Shown piece by piece: positions 1 to 9,046 of a stretch of 64,000 nucleotides of DNA. The DNA is from Citrobacter sp. RHB25-C09 (lineage in GTDB: Bacteria; Pseudomonadota; Gammaproteobacteria; Enterobacterales; Enterobacteriaceae). The stretch's first letter is position 1, and every line of letters starts with the position of its first letter. The notes under the pieces were generated by a model, which saw nothing but the letters and a program-made list of their open reading frames with translations, had not been told where the DNA came from and made no database searches. The stretch is from positions 1,550,001-1,614,000 of the forward strand of contig NZ_CP057483.1 of assembly GCF_013836145.1 (NCBI RefSeq). The letters run 5' to 3'. A program made the translations under genes and the position numbers.

Positions 1-1570
1 GCAGTTCGGCAGTAAGCCGTTGTTCGAAAATATCTCCGTCAAATTTGGCGGCGGCAACCGTTACGGCCTGATTGGCGCCAACGGTAGCGGTAAATCCACT
101 TTTATGAAGATTCTTGGCGGCGACCTTGAGCCGACGCTGGGTAACGTTTCCCTCGATCCGAACGAGCGCATCGGTAAGCTGCGTCAGGATCAGTTCGCCT
201 TTGAAGAGTTCACCGTGCTGGATACCGTCATCATGGGTCACGGCGAGCTGTGGGAAGTGAAACAGGAGCGCGACCGCATCTACGCATTGCCGGAAATGAG
301 CGAAGAAGATGGTTATAAAGTGGCCGATCTGGAAGTCAAATACGGCGAAATGGACGGTTATTCTGCGGAAGCGCGCGCCGGTGAGTTGCTGCTTGGCGTG
401 GGTATCCCGGTGGAACAGCATTACGGGCCGATGAGCGAAGTGGCACCTGGCTGGAAACTCCGTGTGCTGCTGGCGCAGGCACTGTTTTCTAACCCGGATA
501 TTCTGCTGCTCGACGAACCGACCAACAACCTGGATATCGACACGATCCGCTGGCTGGAGCAGACGCTGAACGACCGCGACAGCACCATGATCATCATCTC
601 GCACGACCGTCACTTCCTTAACATGGTTTGTACGCACATGGCGGATCTCGACTATGGTGAACTGCGCGTTTATCCGGGCAACTATGATGAATACATGACT
701 GCCGCCACTCAGGCACGCGAGCGTTTGCTGGCTGATAACGCCAAGAAAAAAGCGCAGATTGCCGATCTGCAATCCTTCGTTAGTCGCTTTAGTGCTAACG
801 CCTCTAAATCCCGTCAGGCGACGTCTCGTGCTCGTCAGATTGACAAAATCAAACTCGATGAAGTGAAGGCGTCCAGCCGTCAGAACCCGTTCATCCGCTT
901 CGAGCAGGACAAGAAGTTGTTCCGTAACGCGCTGGAAGTAGAAGCGCTGACGAAAGGCTTTGATAACGGTCCGTTATTTAAAGGCGTGAATTTGCTGTTG
1001 GAAGTCGGCGAGAAACTCGCGGTGCTCGGGACCAACGGCGTGGGTAAATCCACCCTGCTGAAAACGCTGGTGGGCGATCTTGAAGCCGACAGCGGCACCG
1101 TGAAATGGTCTGAGAATGCGCGTATTGGTTACTACGCCCAGGATCATGAATATGAATTCGAAAACGATCTGACGGTTTTCGAATGGATGAGCCAGTGGAA
1201 GCAGGAAGGGGACGACGAGCAGGCGGTGCGCAGTATCCTCGGCCGTCTGCTGTTCAGCCAGGACGATATCAAAAAGCCCGCCAAAGTGCTTTCCGGTGGT
1301 GAAAAGGGCCGTATGCTGTTCGGCAAGCTGATGATGGAAAAACCGAATATCCTGGTCATGGATGAACCGACCAACCACCTGGATATGGAGTCCATCGAAT
1401 CGCTGAACATGGCGCTGGAAATGTATCAGGGCACCCTGATCTTCGTTTCTCACGACCGTGAATTCGTCAGCTCGCTGGCAACACGTGTGCTGGAAATTAC
1501 CCCGGAACGCGTGGTGGACTTCAGCGGTAACTACGAAGATTATTTGCGCAGCAAAGGCATCGACGATTAA
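1..1570 (+). CDS. ybiT: YbiT, ABC-F family ATPase (5' end cut by window)
   Basis: ABC-F protein with two ATP-binding cassettes and no membrane domain; members act on the ribosome as translation factors rather than as transporters. The reading frame is open from base 2 and begins QFGSKPLFEN, so about nine N-terminal residues lie outside the window (E. coli YbiT has 530 residues; 522 are visible). The first cassette has Walker A GANGSGKST and Walker B LLLDEPTNN but a degenerate signature (SEVAPGWK), as in E. coli YbiT. The second has GTNGVGKST, LSGGEKGRM and VMDEPTNH. The charged stretch between them is the ABC-F linker. A TTG at base 20 is internal and not the start. Confidence 0.95.
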   Translation, partial: QFGSKPLFENISVKFGGGNRYGLIGANGSGKSTFMKILGGDLEPTLGNVSLDPNERIGKLRQDQFAFEEFTVLDTVIMGHGELWEVKQERDRIYALPEMSEEDGYKVADLEVKYGEMDGYSAEARAGELLLGVGIPVEQHYGPMSEVAPGWKLRVLLAQALFSNPDILLLDEPTNNLDIDTIRWLEQTLNDRDSTMIIISHDRHFLNMVCTHMADLDYGELRVYPGNYDEYMTAATQARERLLADNAKKKAQIADLQSFVSRFSANASKSRQATSRARQIDKIKLDEVKASSRQNPFIRFEQDKKLFRNALEVEALTKGFDNGPLFKGVNLLLEVGEKLAVLGTNGVGKSTLLKTLVGDLEADSGTVKWSENARIGYYAQDHEYEFENDLTVFEWMSQWKQEGDDEQAVRSILGRLLFSQDDIKKPAKVLSGGEKGRMLFGKLMMEKPNILVMDEPTNHLDMESIESLNMALEMYQGTLIFVSHDREFVSSLATRVLEITPERVVDFSGNYEDYLRSKGIDD

Positions 1571-1636
1571 TTTATCGTCGTCTTACGCGTTATCTGTGTA
1601 ATGGTTTTAATCTGAAATATCGTATTTAGTGATGAA

Positions 1637-1660
1637 TCTTAGCCGCAATTGCGGCTAAGA
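1637..1660. terminator. perfect 24-bp palindrome after ybiT
   Basis: Half-site TCTTAGCCGCAA is followed directly by its exact reverse complement. It lies 67 bases after the ybiT stop. The nearest T-run (CTCTTTTTAT) begins about 10 bases further on, so it may be an imperfect terminator for ybiT. Because it has no loop it could also be a protein-binding site controlling the next gene. Confidence 0.5.
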
Positions 1661-1698
1661 TACTTCCCGCCTCTTTTTATAAGAACAGGGAAGAAACA

Positions 1699-2553
1699 AT
1701 GAATCAGTCCGGAACGACATCATTAGCAAGTCTTAAAGCACAGCTATTAAACCTGAATGCCAACAACGACTATCCTTTTATTCTTCGCGAAGAAGGCAAT
1801 GAAATTGTTGCCTCATGGAATATCGTTGATGCCAAATGGCAGGAGATTTTAGGCAAAGCGGGATTGAAGAAACAGTATGAGCTTCGACTGTTCTTCGACG
1901 AAAGCAAAAAGCAGGTCCGCTATCGTGAAAAATCCACTGACGTGGAGTGGGATGCGAATCTCGGCGGCTTCAAATTCAGTAAATCAGTCCACATTGGTAA
2001 GAAACTCGAATTCTCAACGGGCAGCGCCTGGGGCGTCAAAGACGATGGCAGTATCGGCAAAATTTATGGCTATAAGTTTGTCTCCACCGAAATAATCGAT
2101 GCCGTTTTCGATATTGTCCGCAATGCTGGCTGGCAGATGCAGGGTATTCTTGCGGACAAGAAAAAAAGAAAATTCGTCGTGGCGGGAGTCATTGGCGCGG
2201 TATTGATTGCCGTAGTGGGTATCGGTTCACTCCTGTTTGTTTCATTAGGCGGCGTAAAAGAAGCGGCTCGGGCGGAAATAGATCTGCTACGCAATGGACA
2301 ATATTCTGAAGCCTGGCAGGCAAGTTCTTATGCTATTCAGCGAAAAATGACCGAAGAACAATTTACGCTGGCGACGCAGTCTGTAAACTTCCCTGAAATT
2401 GAAGAATACTCGTTTAATAGTATTAACGTGTCGAATAACGTCGGAACGCTATCAGGAAAAGTGACGTTTAAAAATGGCGCGCCGGGAACGATTACGGTCA
2501 CCATGTATAAAGAAAATGAACAGTGGAAGCTGGCCGGGGTTTCCGTAGATTAA
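1699..2553 (+). CDS. single-pass membrane protein of unknown function
   Basis: A 284-residue protein absent from the ybiT-ybiU gap of E. coli K-12. Residues 1-155 are a soluble domain rich in beta-type sequence. Residues 159-183 form one clear membrane helix preceded by KKKRK, which predicts a cytoplasmic N-terminus. Residues 187-284 form an outer domain with the pattern of small NTF2-like domains (helix AARAEIDLLRNGQYSEAW, ending in a strand KENEQWKLAGVSVD), similar in style to DUF4019/DUF4864 proteins. The start ATG follows GGGAAGAAACA. It is monocistronic between the palindrome at 1637 and the terminator at 2559. I do not recognise a specific function. Confidence 0.75.
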   Translation: MNQSGTTSLASLKAQLLNLNANNDYPFILREEGNEIVASWNIVDAKWQEILGKAGLKKQYELRLFFDESKKQVRYREKSTDVEWDANLGGFKFSKSVHIGKKLEFSTGSAWGVKDDGSIGKIYGYKFVSTEIIDAVFDIVRNAGWQMQGILADKKKRKFVVAGVIGAVLIAVVGIGSLLFVSLGGVKEAARAEIDLLRNGQYSEAWQASSYAIQRKMTEEQFTLATQSVNFPEIEEYSFNSINVSNNVGTLSGKVTFKNGAPGTITVTMYKENEQWKLAGVSVD

Positions 2554-2558
2554 GAGGG

Positions 2559-2594
2559 ATCCGGTTTTCTTTCTGTGGAAAGAAAACCGGGATC
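2559..2594. terminator. bidirectional terminator between convergent genes
   Basis: A 13-bp perfect stem (CCGGTTTTCTTTC, loop TGTG, complement) at 2561-2590, flanked by GATC on both sides. It sits between the 3' ends of the plus-strand membrane protein gene and the minus-strand glycosidase gene, so it probably serves both. Confidence 0.8.
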
Positions 2595-2599
2595 ATTGG

Positions 2600-4963
2600 T
2601 TATATTACCCAATTATCTTTTTCAATGCCGTTAACCCGCAGCTTGCGTTTTTCTCCTGCGGGTAACGATATCTTCAGCGCTTTCCACGCCGGACGATAAT
2701 CGCCACGACCGTTGATCTTCAGGTTGATGGTTGCCCCGTCGCACACCATTTCCCATTCCACCCACAGCGCGTTGCCGTTCTGGTAGCCCCAGCTTTCACC
2801 GTCGTCTTCGAACAACATGCCAGCGGTTGTGCCAACACCTTTCACCGGGAAAAGCTTCAGCTCGCGGGTCGTGTCTTTTTCCGCTGACACATGAGTAATG
2901 CGTTCGCTCAGCGGCAATCCTGCACCGGCGCGCACCAGCAGCGGCAATTTTTCCAGCGGCGCGTCGAGGACGATCGACTGGCCGCCCGCATACCACGCGT
3001 GGGTGTAAAAATCGTACCAGCCGGTGTCGTTCTCCGGCAGCCAGACGCTACGCTCACGTTGTCCGGCTTCGACCACGCTGGCCACCAGCAGGTCGCGGCC
3101 CAGCAGGAAGTCATCGCACTCTTCGAAGGTCTGCGCATCGTGCTCGTGATCGAGGAAGGTCGGGCGCAGCATCGGCTCATCGTCGGCGTGCGCCTGCCAG
3201 AGTAGGGTGTAGAGGTATGGCAGCAGGCGATAGCGTAGTTCAATGGCACTGCGAATGGCTGGCGTTACGCCCGGATACATCCACGGTTCGTTTACCGTGT
3301 GATCGTCGTTCCACGAGTGAATGGTAAAACGCGGATGCATCACGCCGTTTTGCACCCAGCGCACAAACAACTCGGCGTCCGGTTTATCGCCCGAGAAACC
3401 GCCGACATCATGACCAACGTTAAACAGCCCGGACAGGCTCATGCCCAGCCCCATGCGGGTGTTATAGCGCAGGGTGTCCCAGTTGGTACGGTTATCGCCG
3501 CTCCAGGTCTGGACGTAGCGCTGCATCCCGGCGCAGCCGGAGCGGGAGATAAGGTACGGACGTTTTTCTGGCGCGAAACGCTGCTGCGCTTCCAGCGAAG
3601 CGCGCATCATCAGTAACGGCATGACCGGGCGAATGTGTTTAATGGCGATTTCATGACCAAAACCGTGACAGCGCGCTTCGCCGTCCCAGACTTCAAACTC
3701 ATTGTTGTCGTTCCAGGTGGAGTCGATGCCCATCTCCAGCAGTTGCGTGGTGACACCTTCCTGCCACCACTGGATAGTCTGCGGGTTGGTAAAGTCGAGG
3801 TTAGAGCCTTCGTCATCCCAGAAGCTGGAACGTTCTGGTGCATCGCTTTCGGAATCGCGAATAAACAGGCCGCGTTCTGCCACTTCGTTATAGCGCGGAT
3901 GATCCTGCAACAGGCATGGCTTGATGTTTGCCGCAAGCTTCAGCCCCGCGTCATGGAACGCCTTGCTCATCACCTTCGGCTGCGGCACTTTTTCGTAGTT
4001 CCAGTTAAAAACGTAGCGCTTGCCATTGATGGAGGTATAGCCGGAAGAGAGCTGGAACGAGTCGCACGGGATTGCGTGTTCCTGGCACAGGCGGATAAAG
4101 TTCATCAATTGATTCTGCGCGTCCGGTGCGTCGGTGTAGTGCATGGTCGAGCCGCTGTAGCCCAGGCTCCACTTCGGCCCGAACAGTGTTTTCCCGGTCA
4201 GGCGCACGAAGGCTTTGGTGATGTCCAGCACGCGCTTGCCGGTAAAGATGTAGTAATCGATATCGCCCGCCTCCGCCTGCCAGCGGCGATAGGCGCTGTG
4301 ATAGTTGTCGATTTCATTGCCCAGATCCAGCCAGCAACTGCTCAGGTTGTCGTAGAACAGGCCGTAGCTCACGTCGTCGCGGCGGGTGATAGTGAATGGG
4401 ATGTGCTTGTAGAGCGGGTCGGTGCTCACCGCGTTGTAGCCCATCGCATCCAGGTTACGCATTTCATAGCGTTTGCCGTTACGCTGCAGATCGCCCGCTT
4501 TTTCGCCCAGGCCGTAAAAACGCTCGTCTTTGCGACGGCTGAGGTAGTGCGCCACGCCGTCGCCATGCGCGTTCAGGAGGTAAGCGCTGGTCGGACGGTC
4601 GTTAACCAGCGGCTGCCACTCGCCTGCATCATCACGATAGTGCCACTCCAGCCACAGCGGCTGGTGGACAGTCACGCGTAGCTGTTCGGTTGCTACCGTC
4701 AGAACATTGTCCTGCTGCGTCAGCGTCCAGGAAGGGCAGGAGAATCCGCTCAAATCATCACGGTGGCGGCCCCCCCACGGCACATCATCTTCCGGAGCGA
4801 TGCTCCACGTCCGATCCAACGCCAGTTCGCCCTTGCGCTTAATCAGCACGCGGAACAGGTTCTCTTCCAGCACGTACAGGCACAGACGGTGCTGGTTATC
4901 GACCATCAGTTCAAGATGGTTTACGGACTGCTTATCGACGGTCCAGTTTTTCAGGGTTTTCAT
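2600..4963 (-). CDS. glycoside hydrolase family 31 (alpha-glycosidase)
   Basis: A 787-residue cytoplasmic (no signal peptide) GH31 enzyme that should release a terminal alpha-linked sugar with retention. The catalytic barrel has the nucleophile motif STWNDNNEFE and the acid/base region WSGDNRTNWD, both typical of the family. N- and C-terminal beta domains bring it to the usual family length. The start is ATG at 4963; a GTG five codons upstream (4978) is less likely because it almost touches the stop of the preceding transporter gene. It is the second gene of a two-gene operon with that transporter, facing a LacI-type regulator. Substrate is unknown; alpha-xylosidase or alpha-glucosidase are the common GH31 activities, and the partner transporter hints at an anionic glycoside (inference). 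Confidence 0.88.
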   Translation of the reverse strand: MKTLKNWTVDKQSVNHLELMVDNQHRLCLYVLEENLFRVLIKRKGELALDRTWSIAPEDDVPWGGRHRDDLSGFSCPSWTLTQQDNVLTVATEQLRVTVHQPLWLEWHYRDDAGEWQPLVNDRPTSAYLLNAHGDGVAHYLSRRKDERFYGLGEKAGDLQRNGKRYEMRNLDAMGYNAVSTDPLYKHIPFTITRRDDVSYGLFYDNLSSCWLDLGNEIDNYHSAYRRWQAEAGDIDYYIFTGKRVLDITKAFVRLTGKTLFGPKWSLGYSGSTMHYTDAPDAQNQLMNFIRLCQEHAIPCDSFQLSSGYTSINGKRYVFNWNYEKVPQPKVMSKAFHDAGLKLAANIKPCLLQDHPRYNEVAERGLFIRDSESDAPERSSFWDDEGSNLDFTNPQTIQWWQEGVTTQLLEMGIDSTWNDNNEFEVWDGEARCHGFGHEIAIKHIRPVMPLLMMRASLEAQQRFAPEKRPYLISRSGCAGMQRYVQTWSGDNRTNWDTLRYNTRMGLGMSLSGLFNVGHDVGGFSGDKPDAELFVRWVQNGVMHPRFTIHSWNDDHTVNEPWMYPGVTPAIRSAIELRYRLLPYLYTLLWQAHADDEPMLRPTFLDHEHDAQTFEECDDFLLGRDLLVASVVEAGQRERSVWLPENDTGWYDFYTHAWYAGGQSIVLDAPLEKLPLLVRAGAGLPLSERITHVSAEKDTTRELKLFPVKGVGTTAGMLFEDDGESWGYQNGNALWVEWEMVCDGATINLKINGRGDYRPAWKALKISLPAGEKRKLRVNGIEKDNWVI

Positions 4964-4980
4964 ATGCGATACATCCACTA

Positions 4981-6282
4981 TCAGGCGCGCTTGGCGCGGC
5001 GTTCAGCAATAAATGCCACCAGGAAAAAAGCGCCAATCAGGTCAAAGAAACCCATGGCAATAAAGAGTGGGTTAAAGCCGATTGTGTCAGCAGTTACGCC
5101 AATCAACAGAGAGAACAGGAAGCTGGCGATCCACGCCGCCGAGCCGCGCATGCCGTTGACGGTTGCCATCTGGCCCTTGTCGAAGGACTCCACGACCAGC
5201 GCGCTCAGCATGCAGGAGATAATCTGATGGCCGAAGCCGCCGATGGAGATCAGTACGATGGTGATATACGGATCGCGGGTGATCGCCACGACGGCCAGCG
5301 AGATCATCAGAAACGCGCCGGTGACGGAGCTGGCGACGACCGAATTCACGCGGGAACAGCCGAACCAACGGGTATACAGGCGGGTGAGGTAGCCACTCGC
5401 CACGCTGCCGAGATCGGCGGCGAGGAACGGCAGCCACGCAAACATCGCGATTTGCTTGAGATCCATGCCGTGCTCTTTGGCAAGATATAGCGGCACCCAG
5501 AAGCTCAGCACCGCCCACGCGGGTTCCGCCATAAAGGCCGGGATGGCAATACCGTAAAAACGTTTGTTTTTCGAGACGGTCTTCAGTGCGATCAGGAAGG
5601 GGAGTTTGACCGGTGCAGGTTCATTATCCTGCTTGATGAACGCCAGTTCATCCTTGCTCAGGTTCGGGTGCTGCTCCGGGTTGTGGTAAAACGCCCACCA
5701 CAGGATTACCCACAGCAGCGCCAGCACGCCGGTAAACATAAACGCACCCTGCCAGCCGAAGGAGGCGTGAGCAAAGTAAATGATAGGCGGGGCCAGCATC
5801 GCGCCGATGGAGAAGCCGACGCCTGCCCAACCAGCAGCCACGGGACGTTCTGATTTTGGAAACCACTCGCCGATAGTTTTGGCGTTCGCCGGCGTTGCGG
5901 CCGCTTCCGAGGCCCCCATAAAGAAGCGCAGAATTGCGAGGTGCAGCCAGCTTCCGGCACCTGCATGGAAGATACACATCAGCGCCCAGATCCCGGCGCA
6001 AACCATAAAACCAATCTTCAGGCCAATGACGTCAATCAGCCAGCCGCACAGGGGCTGGAAAATGGTGTAGGCAAGCTGGAACGCGCCGACGATCCAGGAG
6101 TATTGCTCGGTGGTGATGCCGAGACTCTCTTTCAGCTCGGGGGCGAGAATGCCTAATGAGTTTCGGGTGATGTAGTTGACGGTAACGCCAAGTAAAAACA
6201 GCACCAGCACGTACCAACGCAGGTTCTTAATGACGCGGCGCGTTTTGCTTGCCGCAACGGTGTTATTGATGTCCTGACTCAT
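4981..6282 (-). CDS. MFS transporter, anion:cation symporter type
   Basis: A 433-residue inner-membrane permease with about 12 hydrophobic segments. The N-terminal region with NYITRNSLGILAPEL and QPLCGWLIDVIGLKIGF resembles the hexuronate/sugar-acid branch of the ACS family (ExuT-like). The start is ATG at 6282, preceded by GGAGAAG at good distance; a GTG at 6294 has no ribosome binding site. The stop is 17 bases before the glycosidase ATG, so the two are co-transcribed. It likely imports the glycoside that the GH31 enzyme cleaves. ACS-family members mostly carry organic anions, so a uronic-acid-containing glycoside is plausible but unproven. Confidence 0.88.
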   Translation of the reverse strand: MSQDINNTVAASKTRRVIKNLRWYVLVLFLLGVTVNYITRNSLGILAPELKESLGITTEQYSWIVGAFQLAYTIFQPLCGWLIDVIGLKIGFMVCAGIWALMCIFHAGAGSWLHLAILRFFMGASEAAATPANAKTIGEWFPKSERPVAAGWAGVGFSIGAMLAPPIIYFAHASFGWQGAFMFTGVLALLWVILWWAFYHNPEQHPNLSKDELAFIKQDNEPAPVKLPFLIALKTVSKNKRFYGIAIPAFMAEPAWAVLSFWVPLYLAKEHGMDLKQIAMFAWLPFLAADLGSVASGYLTRLYTRWFGCSRVNSVVASSVTGAFLMISLAVVAITRDPYITIVLISIGGFGHQIISCMLSALVVESFDKGQMATVNGMRGSAAWIASFLFSLLIGVTADTIGFNPLFIAMGFFDLIGAFFLVAFIAERRAKRA

Positions 6283-6571
6283 ATTCTTCTCCACAAGACG
6301 GACGGTAGGGGGACGGAGGTTCAGGCGTCACACCGGTTTATATGGCGTTGATTGTTATCTCTATTCGCGCACAAAGTTGCTATACAACCAGCACGAAATT
6401 GGTGTGACAAGTTCACCTTAAGGAAGAATTTGCGATGGCAATAGCGGATTTTATGCAAAGATTTTCATAAGCTTGGTTAATCATTCGAAGTTTTACCGAT
6501 TGAACTGCGCTTTACCCTGAAAAGATCGTTGTGAAAATTTTTTCATTTCGTGAATGGAGCCAGATCACAAA
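6283..6571. promoter_or_regulatory. divergent control region of the GH31 cluster
   Basis: About 290 AT-rich bases between the divergent transporter and regulator genes. It contains GGTGTGACAAGTTCACC near 6399 and an imperfect palindrome CATTTCGTGAATG at 6545-6557, just ahead of the regulator start; either could be an operator for the LacI-type protein. Neither is a strong match to a known operator, so the assignment rests on position. Confidence 0.4.
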
Positions 6572-7645
6572 ATGGACAAAAGGCTAAAAATCACTGAAAT
6601 TGCCGCCCGCACTCAGCTCTCTATCAGCACCGTTTCCCGCGTGCTGGCAGGGAAGGCCAATACCAGCGAAAAAGCGCGCGCCAGGGTGCTGGCATGCGCG
6701 CGGGAACTGGGGGTGATGGACGGCATGGCGGCGGGGCGTCTGCTGCTCAATAGCCTCGTCGTTTTTGCGCCACAGCGGGCGTTCGACGAGCGGTCCGACA
6801 TCTTTTATTACCGCGTCATTCAGAGCGTCGGTAAGGGACTTGCGTCGCACGAGGTCCGGCTTCGCTACTGCGCGCTGGAGGAGAACGACAGCGACGCGCA
6901 GCTCTTTCTCGCGCGAATGAATGAACCCGACACCCAGGCGGCAATTCTGCTCGGTATTGACGATCCGCATATTCACGATCTGGCGGTGGATGTCGGTAAA
7001 CCCTGCATGCTGATTAACTGCCGGGATCGACTGATGCGACTGCCTGCCGTCGCGCCGGATCACCGCGCCATTGGCGAACGGGCGGCGGAGTATCTTTTCG
7101 ATATGGGGCACCGCGGGGTAATGAACGTAATGTGTCTGCGTCGTTACACCATGGAGCTGCGCCTGGCAGGGATCCGCGACGCGTGGCGTGCCCACAATCT
7201 GAAGTTCAGTGACAGGCGTGACCTGCTGATGATACCCAGTTTCAGCGCCAGAGAGACGGAACAACTGGTAAGTGAATGGCTTATTCAGCAAAAGGGAAAG
7301 TACCTGCCAACCGCTTTTCTGGTAGGGGGAGATTTTATGGCGGCGGGCACCATCAGCGCCTTGCAAAACCAGGGGCTGCGCGTGCCGCAGGATGTCTCTG
7401 TCATGAGCATTGACGGCTTTAACCTGGCGGCGATTCAGGATGTACCCTTAACCGCGGTGCATGTCCCGCGTGATGAACTGGGCACCGAAGCGGTGCATAT
7501 GCTCCAGCAGCGGCTGATGCGCCCGGACGCGCCAGTGGGCACGCTGCTGCTCAATGGAACGTTAAAGGTCAGAGAGTCGGTACGGCGGATACGTCAGGGG
7601 AAACGACGTACCGCCGTAGAGCGGGAAGGGCTGTACGATAGTTAA
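6572..7645 (+). CDS. LacI-family transcriptional regulator
   Basis: A 357-residue repressor-type protein. The N-terminal helix-turn-helix reads LKITEIAARTQLSISTVSRVLAGK, with the LacI hinge-helix region after it, followed by a periplasmic-binding-protein-like effector domain (FLVGGDFMAAGTISALQ, DVSVMSIDGFN). ATG at 6572 is preferred because GGAG lies 11 bases upstream; the ATG at 6554 has no such site. Divergent from the transporter/GH31 operon, so it most likely controls it in response to the imported sugar. Its stop overlaps the stop of ybiU by four bases in convergent orientation. Confidence 0.88.
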   Translation: MDKRLKITEIAARTQLSISTVSRVLAGKANTSEKARARVLACARELGVMDGMAAGRLLLNSLVVFAPQRAFDERSDIFYYRVIQSVGKGLASHEVRLRYCALEENDSDAQLFLARMNEPDTQAAILLGIDDPHIHDLAVDVGKPCMLINCRDRLMRLPAVAPDHRAIGERAAEYLFDMGHRGVMNVMCLRRYTMELRLAGIRDAWRAHNLKFSDRRDLLMIPSFSARETEQLVSEWLIQQKGKYLPTAFLVGGDFMAAGTISALQNQGLRVPQDVSVMSIDGFNLAAIQDVPLTAVHVPRDELGTEAVHMLQQRLMRPDAPVGTLLLNGTLKVRESVRRIRQGKRRTAVEREGLYDS

Positions 7646-8898
7646 ACCATCCCCAACGCACGCTTGCCGTGGATATTCAGATCGGCAAGCGTAAAGCGTC
7701 CTTCCCAGGCGGTTTCATAGTCCTCGCGTGGGAAATCTCCCGGTGAAACCCCTTTCTCCAGCGCCGCTTTCACCTTATGCGCGTAAGCCAGGTTTTTCTC
7801 ACACATCGGCGCGGCAGGAATGTACATCACATTGCCCCAGCCCTGCTGGCTTTCAACCGGCGCGACGGAGTGAATCACATCGCAATGCCACCACACCGAG
7901 TCACCGGCTTCCAGTTGCGGAATACTGGTCAGGGCTTCAATCAATAGCGGATGCCACTGCTCAGAGACAGGCAATACTCTGCCTGGCGCCACGCCGCACA
8001 GCTCATCTTCAGGAACATCATCCAGCAGCGGACGCAGCAGAACATATGCCATCGCTTCCGGGATCGGCACCACGTGCAGCAGTCCCTGACCGGGCAACAT
8101 GTCGGAGAGCGCTGTCCAGCCCTGAAAGGTGCGGAACACCGAGCACTTGGTGGTGTTATCAACGGTGTACTCTTCCACTTCGGTACGATGCGCCGCGTTC
8201 CACGGATCGTATTTGTCGATATTGCCGTCAAACACGCGGGCGAAGACGCGCTGATAGGCCGGGAGCAGCCAGCGTTCCAGCGCCCCGGAATCGGTATGCG
8301 CGCCCAGTCCTTTTGAGGTGGTGCCCGGCGGACGGCGGCGGATGCGATCCGGGTAGATCACGCTGACGTCCGGGTTAAACCACTGTAGGCCATCGCTTTC
8401 AAAGGTCCACAGACGGTTGAGGAAGGATTGCACATTGGCCATTTCCTCACTTTGACGCGCCTGCATTTGCGCCTGTGACCAGTAGATCGGGTAAATCTCC
8501 GGGCGGGAGGCCGTTAAGGTGCCAAAAAAGTTATCACCTGGGCCTTTATAAACATCGTCAAATTTATTGCGTGCGAGATAGTCGAGCATTGACTGATCCC
8601 AGGCCAGCGCCTGCTCGCGCGGAAAGTGATGTTTGATGACCGCACATCCACGGCGTTTAATCTGCTCACGCTGCTGGGCGGTGATCTTACCCGCACTGAT
8701 ATCAGCGTACGAAAGCTCGGGCCAGACCGGAGCGCCTTGTGCTTTGAGAGCGTTAATTTCTGCCACGCGGGTCGCAATGGCCTCGCTGAGTTTGTCGAAC
8801 ACCGCCTGCACGTCCCCGATTTGGGCGCGTAACTCGCGTTTCATCTGACGAATTGCCGCTTTGTGGTCCGTTGGCAACGTTTCGTTGGTAAAAGTCAT
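7642..8898 (-). CDS. ybiU: YbiU, DUF1479 family, putative iron/2-oxoglutarate-type oxygenase
   Basis: A 418-residue protein closely matching E. coli YbiU (421 residues). The cupin-like core has GLGAHTDSGALERWLLPAYQ (metal His/Asp) and later WWHCDVIHSV (third His), the arrangement of non-haem iron dioxygenases; no substrate is established. The start is ATG at 8898, preceded by GAGGTGG; the upstream in-frame codons are not used. A single gene with its own promoter region (8899-9046), which is AT-rich. Confidence 0.9.
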   Translation of the reverse strand: MTFTNETLPTDHKAAIRQMKRELRAQIGDVQAVFDKLSEAIATRVAEINALKAQGAPVWPELSYADISAGKITAQQREQIKRRGCAVIKHHFPREQALAWDQSMLDYLARNKFDDVYKGPGDNFFGTLTASRPEIYPIYWSQAQMQARQSEEMANVQSFLNRLWTFESDGLQWFNPDVSVIYPDRIRRRPPGTTSKGLGAHTDSGALERWLLPAYQRVFARVFDGNIDKYDPWNAAHRTEVEEYTVDNTTKCSVFRTFQGWTALSDMLPGQGLLHVVPIPEAMAYVLLRPLLDDVPEDELCGVAPGRVLPVSEQWHPLLIEALTSIPQLEAGDSVWWHCDVIHSVAPVESQQGWGNVMYIPAAPMCEKNLAYAHKVKAALEKGVSPGDFPREDYETAWEGRFTLADLNIHGKRALGMV

Positions 8899-9046
8899 AA
8901 CCACCTCGCATCTTTCATTCGAAACCATTTTTACTTACAGGTGGTAATATAGGTTATATAAAAGTTAATGCAAGTTTAAAAACCTGTGGGAGTAAAGTGA
9001 GTAAGGGGAAGCATTAAGCCGGAGTGGGAGACTCCGGCATTCATCG

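Noticed and set aside
3635..4681. A 348-codon plus-strand frame opposite the GH31 gene
   Set aside because: Antisense to a well-conserved catalytic domain, with no ribosome site and low-complexity Val/Ala/Arg composition.
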